A stretch of 5,407 nucleotides of DNA, taken from Ruminococcus sp. (lineage in GTDB: Bacteria; Bacillota; Clostridia; Oscillospirales; Acutalibacteraceae). A program made the position numbers and the translations under genes. The stretch spans positions 1-5,407 of the forward strand of contig JAFVVB010000124.1 of assembly GCA_017502425.1 (NCBI GenBank), read 5' to 3'. This document shows positions 1 to 5,407 of this stretch, piece by piece. Below the pieces are notes generated by a model. That model had not been told where the DNA came from. It saw only the letters and a program-made list of their open reading frames with translations, and did no database searches. Within the stretch, counting starts at the first letter, position 1. Every line of letters starts with the position of its first letter.

Positions 1-525
1 GAATGCAATACCAACCTTAGCGCCTGTGTTAGGAGCATAGCCTGCTGCCTGCCACAGAGCTTTGTGCTGCTCGTAAACCTTCTCGATTGTCCAGAAAGCA
101 TGAACAGTCCAGTTGTGCTCGTCTGATACAAATGCGCATGGGTTAACCGGTGCCTGGATACCAACGCAAGGGATACCAGCAAGTGAAAGCTTACGCGCTC
201 CTCGAAAAGAACCGTCACCACCAATAACAACAAGTCCATCGATACCAAGCTCACGACAGTTCTGTGCAGCTTGTTCGATACCCTCAGGAGTTTTGAATTT
301 CTCTGAACGCGCTGTGTAAAGCACAGTACCTCCTCGGTTGATAACATCAGAAACCGAACGCAGATCAAGCTCTTTTACATCTTTATTCAAAAGTCCGTTA
401 TATCCACGATAAACGCCGATAACTTTCATCCCTCTATACATAGCCGCACGAACAACAGAACGAACAGCGGCATTCATACCAGGAGCGTCGCCGCCACTGG
501 TTAAAACAGCAATAGATTTAGCCAT
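1..525 (-). CDS. pfkA: ATP-dependent 6-phosphofructokinase, N-terminal part, with an unrelated tail (partial at window edge)
   Basis: Phosphofructokinase makes fructose 1,6-bisphosphate from fructose 6-phosphate and ATP, the committed step of glycolysis, in the cytoplasm. The visible 175 residues start with ATG at 525 behind a GGAGGG site. Family motifs in order: the nucleotide-binding loop LTSGGDAPGMNAA (residues 8-20), effector-site-like arginines R22 and R26, RGGTVLYTAR (64-73), and VVIGGDGSFRGA (99-110). In the GGDGS motif, G105 rather than Asp indicates ATP rather than pyrophosphate as donor. Conservation runs through GIPCVGI (117-123). The next residues should be PGTIDND with the catalytic aspartates, but the sequence reads QAPVNPC. 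Residues 124-175 then match nothing I recognise in this family (for example HNWTVHAFWTIEKVYEQ at 137-153). The frame stays open to base 1, so the gene continues outside. The N-terminal identity is very secure. The 3' part may be a fusion or an assembly join; as written, the product would lack the catalytic base. Confidence 0.85.
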   Translation of the reverse strand, partial: MAKSIAVLTSGGDAPGMNAAVRSVVRAAMYRGMKVIGVYRGYNGLLNKDVKELDLRSVSDVINRGGTVLYTARSEKFKTPEGIEQAAQNCRELGIDGLVVIGGDGSFRGARKLSLAGIPCVGIQAPVNPCAFVSDEHNWTVHAFWTIEKVYEQHKALWQAAGYAPNTGAKVGIAF

Positions 526-531
526 TAAAAT

Positions 532-537
532 CCCTCC
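532..537 (-). promoter_or_regulatory. Strong ribosome binding site of pfkA
   Basis: On the minus strand the sequence reads GGAGGG followed by six bases and ATG at 525. It is complementary to the anti-Shine-Dalgarno end of 16S rRNA and fixes the pfkA start. It fits a highly translated glycolytic gene. Confidence 0.85.
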
Positions 538-552
538 ACTAAATTCTCCATA

Positions 553-571
553 ATATTATATACAATAATAT
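553..571. repeat. Inverted repeat over the pfkA -10 box
   Basis: Perfect 7-base arms ATATTAT (553-559) and ATAATAT (565-571) flank a 5-base centre, ATACA. The left arm overlaps the TATAAT box. This could be a repressor or activator site, but the arms are pure A/T in A/T-rich DNA, so chance is a serious alternative. Confidence 0.3.
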
Positions 572-583
572 CCAAATAATCAA
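555..583 (-). promoter_or_regulatory. Sigma-A-type promoter for pfkA
   Basis: On the minus strand TTGATT (583-578) and a perfect TATAAT (560-555) are separated by exactly 17 bases. This is the housekeeping sigma-factor pattern with one mismatch from TTGACA/TATAAT within the first five -35 positions and one at the sixth. The transcript would start near 548, giving a leader of about 23 bases with the ribosome binding site inside it. The surrounding DNA is very A+T-rich, so chance matches are possible, but spacing, position and strand all fit. It suggests pfkA is transcribed independently of dnaE. Confidence 0.7.
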
Positions 584-602
584 GTATTTAAATCAAATAC
601 TT
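582..602 (-). terminator. A+T-rich hairpin after dnaE (weak terminator or operator)
   Basis: Perfect 8-base arms AAGTATTT (582-589) and AAATACTT (595-602) enclose a 5-base loop. The hairpin starts 16 bases past the dnaE stop codon on the minus strand. The stem has only one G-C pair, and the downstream minus-strand sequence (GATTATTTGG) is only loosely T-rich, so it would be a poor intrinsic terminator. Its last bases overlap the pfkA -35 box, which also allows a role as an operator. No better terminator is visible between dnaE and pfkA. Confidence 0.35.
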
Positions 603-618
603 CAAAACATTCAAAAAC

Positions 619-3600
619 TCACTTTAAAACAACATTTTCATCGCCTAGTCTGAATTTTAATTCAGACAAAAGAGTGTCATTTACATTAACCCACAGTGAT
701 TTAGGAGCAAGTAAGCGTTTATTAGTATCAGTCAGATAAAAAACAACCTTAGTATCACCCATAGAAAATAGTTCTAAAAGATTTTTTACTTTAAGGTACT
801 TTTTTGTTTCAAGATTTTCAAGTCTTAAAAACAATTTACGCTCACTGCTCATATCTGAAGAGCGACTACTCTCTAAAACTTCGGGTTTACAAACCTGCTC
901 AGAGTAGTTCTTAAGTTTATCAGCATCAGGCAACTGAGTTATTTTCTCACAGATAATCCTAGGCTCTTCATCTTCTTTGAAGTTAAGAGTTCCTACAACT
1001 TCAACAACTGAACCTACGTAAAGATAAGATGAGCACTTAGAAAGAATCTTAGGAAAAACAATGAGTTCAGCACTTGCGTATCTATCTTCTACTGTAACGA
1101 ACGCCATCATCTGATTAGACTTAGTAATCTGTGTTTTGTTTTTAGTAACTATGCAAACCAGTCTGACAGTAGCGTTATCGTGATATCTGTTTATATTTTC
1201 ACCACTTAAAATATCGTTAATACTATCAGCACCAATAGCTTTAGAAAATTCCTTATACGAGTCAATAGGATGACCGGATAAATACATACCAGCCATATCT
1301 TTTTCCATATAGAGAAGTTCCATAAGTTCAAACTCCTCCATCTCAGGAATTTCAATAGTCACTTCCTCTTTTAGTTGTGACATATTAAAAAATGACATCT
1401 GACCGCCAGCGTTTTTTCTGCGGTCATATTCAAGGTCGTCCATAACAGTTTTCATCACAGAAAGCATCTGACGTCTATTAGCACCTAGTCTATCAAGTGC
1501 ACCGCATTTAATGAGACTTTCAAGAGCTCTGATATTAAGACCGTTACTATTCATTCGTTTACAGAAATCATAGAATGACTTAAACGCTGATTTTTTGCGT
1601 TCTCTGACTAAAGAATCAATGAAATTTTTACCTAAATTTCTGATAGCAGTTAATCCGAATCTGATATTTCCATGAGTTACGGTAAAATTAGAATCAGATT
1701 CATTAACGTGCGGTGGTAAAACTAATACACCAAGTCGCTGACACTCGGTAATATAAGTAGCCATTTTGTTCTGATTATCGAGAACACTCGAAAGCAAAGC
1801 TGCCATATACTGCTTTTTATAATGACATTTAAGAAACGCTGTCTGATACGCTACATTTGCGTACGCAGCTGCGTGAGATTTATTAAAAGCATAGGATGCA
1901 AAGCTCTCCATCTGAGAGAAGATAGACAGTGCAGTTTTTTCATCTACTCCCCTTCTTAAGCATCCCTCAACTTCAACCGTACCATCATCACTAACTAAAC
2001 CGTGGATAAATATCTGCTTTTCTTTTTCCATTACATCGTGCTTTTTCTTACTCATAGCACGGCGCACGATATCAGCACGACCAAGAGAATAACCAGCTAA
2101 TGTTCTGAAAATCTGCATTACCTGTTCCTGATATACGATACATCCATTGGTAACATCAAGAATATTCTCTAAAAGTGGATGTTCATATCGTATATTCGAT
2201 GGATTATGGCGGTTACTGATGTACATCGGTATGCTATCCATAGGACCCGGTCGATATAGAGAAATAACAGCAATCATATCTTCTATCGAAGTCGGCTTGA
2301 GCTGAGTGAGTACGTTTTTCATTCCCTGACTCTCAAACTGAAAAACTCCGTCAGAATTACCGCTGCTCATCATATTAAACACAGCCTTATCATTTTCAGG
2401 AATTTTCTCAATATCAAAAGATGGGTCAGATTCTTTTATCATTTTAACGGCATCATCAATAACAGTAAGGTTTCTAAGACCTAGAAAATCCATTTTCAAA
2501 AGTCCCAGTTCCTCAAGAGTAGTCATCGTAAACTGAGTCACAATAGCATCATCAGACTTAGAAAGCGGAACATACGATGAAACAGGTTTATCAGTAATAA
2601 CAACACCGGCCGCGTGTATAGTAATATGTCGCGGCATACCTTCTATGCTCATAGCAACATCTAATAAATTACGCACTTCGGGATCTGTATCGTAACTGTT
2701 TTTCAATTCTGAGCTAATGGTGAGTGCTTTTTTTATAGTCATATTCAAATCAGTAGGAATGAGTTTCGCTACCTGATCAACACTCTGGTAAGGCATAGCA
2801 AGAGCTCGTCCGACATCTCTGACTGAGCCACGTGCAGCCATAGTACCAAAAGCTATAATCTGAGCAACATGGTCAGCTCCATACTTACGTATAACGTAAT
2901 CAATGACCTCTCCCCTGCGTCTTTTACAAAAATCAATATCAAAGTCAGGCATACTGACTCTTTCAGGATTTAAAAAACGCTCAAATATCAAGTTGTACTT
3001 GATAGGATCAATGCCTGTAATACCTATACAATAAGCACACAGAGAACCTGCACCTGAGCCTCTACCGGGACCGACAGGAATATCTACGGATTTTGCAAAA
3101 TTAACAAAGTCACTTACTATAAGAAAATAGTCAACAAAGCCCATCGATTTAATAGTGTTGAGCTCATAATTAAGCCTTTGTATTAGTGACTGCGCAGGAT
3201 TATTTCCATAGCGTTTATATAGGCCTTTGTAACACAGGTTTTTAAAATACTCAAAATGATCCTGATTATCAGGTACTTTATATTCGGGAAGTTTTCTGAC
3301 ACCGAACTCTATCGTGACATTGCATCTATCAGCTATAAGTGCAGTATTATCAAAAGCATCGGACAGTTTCGGAAAAAGTGAACGCATCTCTTCTTCGCTT
3401 TTAAGATAAAACTCTTCGGTCTGAAATTCCATCTTATCATCATCATTGATAGTATGGTTAGTCTGAATACATAGAAGTATCTGATGCATATTAGCATCAC
3501 TTTTTTCTATATAGTGGCAATCGTTAGTAACTACTAACGGCGCACCAATTTCTCTCGCTATTTTTATGAGTTGAGGATTAGTTTCGTCTTGCTCTTTGAT

Positions 3601-4134
3601 GCCGTGGTTCTGCAATTCTATAAAGTAATTATCTTTGCCGAAAATTTGCTGATATTTAAGTGCGACATTTTTAGCAGTATTATAATCACTTTTAAGTAAT
3701 GCTGAAGGAACCTCACCTGCTAGACACGCAGAAAGGCAAATCAAACCCTCGTGATACTTCTCAAGAAGCTCCATATCGACTCTTGGTTTGTTATAAAATC
3801 CATCAACAAAGCCTTTAGATACTAACTTAATGAGATTTTCATAGCCTTTATTATTTTCACACAAAAGTACTAAATGGTAGTATTCCTTATCAAAATCGAA
3901 CGTTTTATCAAATCTTGAACGTGGCGCTACATAAACCTCACAACCGATTATAGGCTTAATACCATGCTTTTTGCACGCACGATAAAAATCAATTACACCG
4001 TACATAACACCATGGTCAGTAATAGCAAGCGAAGAATAATTTAGCTTTTTAGCAGCACAAACAAGCCTGTCAATACGACAGGCTCCATCAAGCAAACTAT
4101 ATTCACTATGAACATGTAAGTGCGTAAAAGCCAT
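619..4134 (-). CDS. dnaE: DNA polymerase III subunit alpha (DnaE)
   Basis: Replicative C-family DNA polymerase that extends primed DNA with dNTPs while tethered to the sliding clamp. At 1171 residues it is full length. The N-terminal PHP domain (about 1-270) shows HLHVHSEYSLLDG (5-17), ITDHG (38-42), GCE (64-66), H87, C137 and NDCHY (204-208). The nine usual metal ligands (H7, H9, D16, H41, E66, H87, C137, D205, H207) are all present. The polymerase core has GPGRGSGAGS (355-364), the catalytic MPDFDIDF (395-402; D399 and D401) and KMDFLGLRNLT (547-557; third acidic residue D549). YAFNKSHAAAYA (748-759) is the conserved finger segment. A helix-hairpin-helix region (about 820-880) leads to the clamp-binding motif QMSFF (912-916). 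An OB fold (about 988-1065) and a C-terminal domain (about 1095-1171, ending ENVVLK) follow. The ATG at 4134 sits six bases after AAGGAG, 14 bases past xseA; the stop is TGA at 621-619. In Firmicutes, DnaE usually works beside PolC; whether PolC exists here cannot be seen. Confidence 0.98.
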   Translation of the reverse strand: MAFTHLHVHSEYSLLDGACRIDRLVCAAKKLNYSSLAITDHGVMYGVIDFYRACKKHGIKPIIGCEVYVAPRSRFDKTFDFDKEYYHLVLLCENNKGYENLIKLVSKGFVDGFYNKPRVDMELLEKYHEGLICLSACLAGEVPSALLKSDYNTAKNVALKYQQIFGKDNYFIELQNHGIKEQDETNPQLIKIAREIGAPLVVTNDCHYIEKSDANMHQILLCIQTNHTINDDDKMEFQTEEFYLKSEEEMRSLFPKLSDAFDNTALIADRCNVTIEFGVRKLPEYKVPDNQDHFEYFKNLCYKGLYKRYGNNPAQSLIQRLNYELNTIKSMGFVDYFLIVSDFVNFAKSVDIPVGPGRGSGAGSLCAYCIGITGIDPIKYNLIFERFLNPERVSMPDFDIDFCKRRRGEVIDYVIRKYGADHVAQIIAFGTMAARGSVRDVGRALAMPYQSVDQVAKLIPTDLNMTIKKALTISSELKNSYDTDPEVRNLLDVAMSIEGMPRHITIHAAGVVITDKPVSSYVPLSKSDDAIVTQFTMTTLEELGLLKMDFLGLRNLTVIDDAVKMIKESDPSFDIEKIPENDKAVFNMMSSGNSDGVFQFESQGMKNVLTQLKPTSIEDMIAVISLYRPGPMDSIPMYISNRHNPSNIRYEHPLLENILDVTNGCIVYQEQVMQIFRTLAGYSLGRADIVRRAMSKKKHDVMEKEKQIFIHGLVSDDGTVEVEGCLRRGVDEKTALSIFSQMESFASYAFNKSHAAAYANVAYQTAFLKCHYKKQYMAALLSSVLDNQNKMATYITECQRLGVLVLPPHVNESDSNFTVTHGNIRFGLTAIRNLGKNFIDSLVRERKKSAFKSFYDFCKRMNSNGLNIRALESLIKCGALDRLGANRRQMLSVMKTVMDDLEYDRRKNAGGQMSFFNMSQLKEEVTIEIPEMEEFELMELLYMEKDMAGMYLSGHPIDSYKEFSKAIGADSINDILSGENINRYHDNATVRLVCIVTKNKTQITKSNQMMAFVTVEDRYASAELIVFPKILSKCSSYLYVGSVVEVVGTLNFKEDEEPRIICEKITQLPDADKLKNYSEQVCKPEVLESSRSSDMSSERKLFLRLENLETKKYLKVKNLLELFSMGDTKVVFYLTDTNKRLLAPKSLWVNVNDTLLSELKFRLGDENVVLK

Positions 4135-4140
4135 TTATTA

Positions 4141-4146
4141 CTCCTT
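4141..4146 (-). promoter_or_regulatory. Ribosome binding site of dnaE
   Basis: On the minus strand AAGGAG is followed by TAATAA and the ATG at 4134. It lies entirely in the 14-base gap after the xseA TAA (4151-4149), leaving no room for a promoter. This supports co-transcription of xseA and dnaE. Confidence 0.85.
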
Positions 4147-4148
4147 GA

Positions 4149-5351
4149 TTACTTAATAACCTTTGCATTCAGTGATCCATCATTTAAAGTTATTCTAATA
4201 TCGTCTCCGTTTTTGACGTCATTTACTGACGAAACAGTCATATTCTCACTATCTGTCACGTAGGAATATCCTCTCATGAGAACATTAACAGGATTCAAAG
4301 ACGAAAGCTTAGACGCTGTTTCAGACAAAGCTTTTAAGCGATTATCTATCAAATTCTTTGAAAGAGAAACCATACGTTTCGATAAATTATCAAGTTTATT
4401 ATTATAATTATCAATCAATATCTCAGGAGAATATGCATTAATAAGTCTTTTTGAATTATTAAGCGAGTTTTCATAATCCCTGATTTTTTTATCTATAATC
4501 GTAGTGATGTACTGCTTCTGAGCATCTAAGTTCATAAGAAGTTCAGCTTTATCAGGTACAGCTAGCTCCGCAGCAGCGGAAGGTGTAGGTGCTCTTAAAT
4601 CAGAAACAAAATCACATATAGTAAAATCAGTTTCATGACCAACAGCGCTGATAACAGGAATATCACAATTAAATATAGCTCTGGCAAGATTTTCATCGTT
4701 AAAAGCCCATAAATCTTCCTGAGAACCGCCACCTCGTCCGATAATAATGACATCAACTATTTTTTCCTTACTAAGTCTATTAATAGCATCACTCAATTGA
4801 AAAGCGGCGTTCTCTCCCTGCACAAGAACTGGGCACATAATAATATCAGCACTCGGATATCTACGAGATAAAATGCTGAAAATATCTCTGACAGCAGCAC
4901 CCGTCGGTGACGTAACAACACCGATAACATTAGGGAATTTTGGTATAGGTTTTTTATGTTCAGTATCAAAAAGCCCCTCTTTACCGAGTTTTTCTTTTAG
5001 CTGTTCAAACTGCAAAGACAAGGCTCCGACACCATCAGGCTGCATATCCTCGATATACATCTGATACTGACCACTAGGCTCATACACAGCGACTCTGCCT
5101 CGCACCAATACTTTCATACCGTTTTCAGGTTTGAACTTCAGATTTTTTGCAGCATAAGAGAACATCACAGCACGAACTACACTCTTTTTATCTTTTAGTG
5201 AAAGATAGATGTGTCCACTGCTGTAATGATCAGTAAGATTCGAAATCTCACCTTCTAATAACACAAACTGAAGGCGCTGGTCATTATCAATGACAGATTT
5301 CAGATAATAATTCAATTGAGATACAGTAATAATTTTTGGTGTAAAATCCAT
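4149..5351 (-). CDS. xseA: Exodeoxyribonuclease VII large subunit
   Basis: Catalytic subunit of exonuclease VII, which degrades single-stranded DNA from both ends to short oligonucleotides in repair and recombination; the family works with many copies of the small subunit XseB. The 400-residue product has an N-terminal OB-fold DNA-binding domain (about 8-105, with ITVSQLNYYLK at 8-18 and SGHIYLSLKD at 45-54). The catalytic domain carries IGVVTSPTGAAVRDI (143-157), GRGGGSQEDLWAFNDE (205-220) and SAVGHETDFTICD (235-247). D156, R206, H239 and D242 line up, shifted by one, with residues D155, R205, H238 and D241 that I recall as essential in E. coli XseA. A helical, probably coiled-coil stretch (about 265-350) is followed by the family's C-terminal segment with NPVNVLMRGYSYV (353-365). 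It is shorter than E. coli XseA (about 456), mainly in the helical part. No xseB follows: dnaE begins 14 bases later. The start agrees with the family N-terminus although its ribosome site is weak. Confidence 0.97.
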   Translation of the reverse strand: MDFTPKIITVSQLNYYLKSVIDNDQRLQFVLLEGEISNLTDHYSSGHIYLSLKDKKSVVRAVMFSYAAKNLKFKPENGMKVLVRGRVAVYEPSGQYQMYIEDMQPDGVGALSLQFEQLKEKLGKEGLFDTEHKKPIPKFPNVIGVVTSPTGAAVRDIFSILSRRYPSADIIMCPVLVQGENAAFQLSDAINRLSKEKIVDVIIIGRGGGSQEDLWAFNDENLARAIFNCDIPVISAVGHETDFTICDFVSDLRAPTPSAAAELAVPDKAELLMNLDAQKQYITTIIDKKIRDYENSLNNSKRLINAYSPEILIDNYNNKLDNLSKRMVSLSKNLIDNRLKALSETASKLSSLNPVNVLMRGYSYVTDSENMTVSSVNDVKNGDDIRITLNDGSLNAKVIK

Positions 5352-5357
5352 ATTTAA

Positions 5358-5360
5358 CCT
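5358..5360 (-). promoter_or_regulatory. Weak ribosome binding site of xseA
   Basis: Only AGG, six bases before the ATG at 5351, matches a Shine-Dalgarno sequence, much poorer than the sites of dnaE and pfkA. It may depend on translation of an upstream gene ending a few bases away. No convincing promoter is visible in the 56 bases upstream. Confidence 0.4.
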
Positions 5361-5407
5361 ATTTATTATTTAATATCGACGCAAGTACCGAAACGCCACA
5401 TGCGTTA
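5359..5407 (-). CDS. Possible 3' end of an unidentified upstream gene (partial)
   Basis: Read on the minus strand from the window edge, one frame is open for 15 codons (NACGVSVLASILNNK) and stops at TAG (5361-5359), seven bases before xseA. The tight spacing and the overlap of the stop with the xseA ribosome site fit an upstream operon member. A second frame is also open and stops at 5372-5370, so the choice of frame rests on spacing and plausible composition only. It is too short to assign a family. It does not look like the acidic, helical end expected of XseB. Confidence 0.35.
   Translation of the reverse strand, partial: NACGVSVLASILNNK

Noticed and set aside
154..162. A simple one-base frameshift in pfkA explaining the abnormal tail
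   Set aside because: Neither alternative frame downstream yields phosphofructokinase sequence. Adding one base leads to TAA within a few codons, and the third frame gives no family motif.
113..319. Plus-strand open frame of 68 codons
   Set aside because: It lies opposite the clearly coding N-terminal half of pfkA, has no ribosome binding site, and its translation resembles no protein; it is a shadow frame.
1863..1874. Perfect 12-base palindrome ACGCAGCTGCGT
   Set aside because: It encodes the invariant HAAAYA segment of DnaE, so the base pattern follows from the codons of conserved alanines.
2609..2635. G+C-rich inverted repeat GCCGCG ... CGCGGC with a 15-base loop
   Set aside because: It lies inside the conserved PRHITIHAAGVV region of DnaE; codon choice explains it and nothing nearby suggests a regulatory role.
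3522..3539. Near-perfect palindrome CGTTAGTA-AC-TACTAACG
   Set aside because: It codes for PLVVTND next to the PHP ligand motif NDCHY in dnaE. The 2-base centre leaves no natural hairpin loop, and it sits mid-gene, so it was treated as chance.
4214..4221. Palindrome TGACGTCA resembling a CRE-type site
   Set aside because: An 8-base palindrome inside the xseA coding end is expected by chance, and that site type is eukaryotic.
4873..5064. Plus-strand open frame of 63 codons
   Set aside because: It is antisense to the conserved catalytic part of xseA, including the TSPTGAAVRD motif; the frame is explained by xseA codon composition.

Overview
The window is a compact stretch of a low-G+C Gram-positive chromosome, most likely a Clostridia/Ruminococcus-like Firmicute. 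This is inferred from three things. The A+T-rich genes have strong purine-rich ribosome binding sites (AAGGAG, GGAGGG). The DnaE keeps an intact PHP metal site and a C-terminal domain. The order exonuclease VII, then DnaE, then phosphofructokinase fits that group. All genes lie on the minus strand, so transcription runs from high to low coordinates.

Layout in order of transcription: (1) 5407-5359 holds what may be the last codons of an unidentified upstream gene. (2) xseA (5351-4149) encodes the large subunit of exonuclease VII. (3) After a 14-base gap with a good ribosome binding site, dnaE (4134-619) encodes a full-length 1171-residue DNA polymerase III alpha subunit. (4) The 93-base gap 526-618 carries a near-consensus sigma-A-type promoter (TTGATT, 17 bases, TATAAT), two small A+T-rich inverted repeats that touch its -35 and -10 boxes, and a strong ribosome binding site. 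(5) The pfkA start (525 down to 1, cut by the window edge) encodes the N-terminal part of ATP-dependent 6-phosphofructokinase.

xseA and dnaE look co-transcribed and both act on DNA (single-strand end processing and DNA synthesis). pfkA seems to be expressed from its own promoter, as expected for a highly expressed glycolytic gene, and its codons are visibly richer in G+C and in GGT/GTT/CGT than those of its neighbours.

The main anomaly is in pfkA. The protein is textbook phosphofructokinase up to residue 123, then changes in an open frame to 52 residues with no resemblance to the family, and the catalytic TIDND segment is missing. The switch sits where the family's PGT codons are expected, and the DNA there is almost PGT-coding. 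This is either a real gene fusion or recombination, or an assembly junction; the sequence alone cannot decide. I saw no CRISPR array, tRNA, rRNA, insertion sequence or clearly new multi-gene system. The rest is ordinary core-genome DNA.
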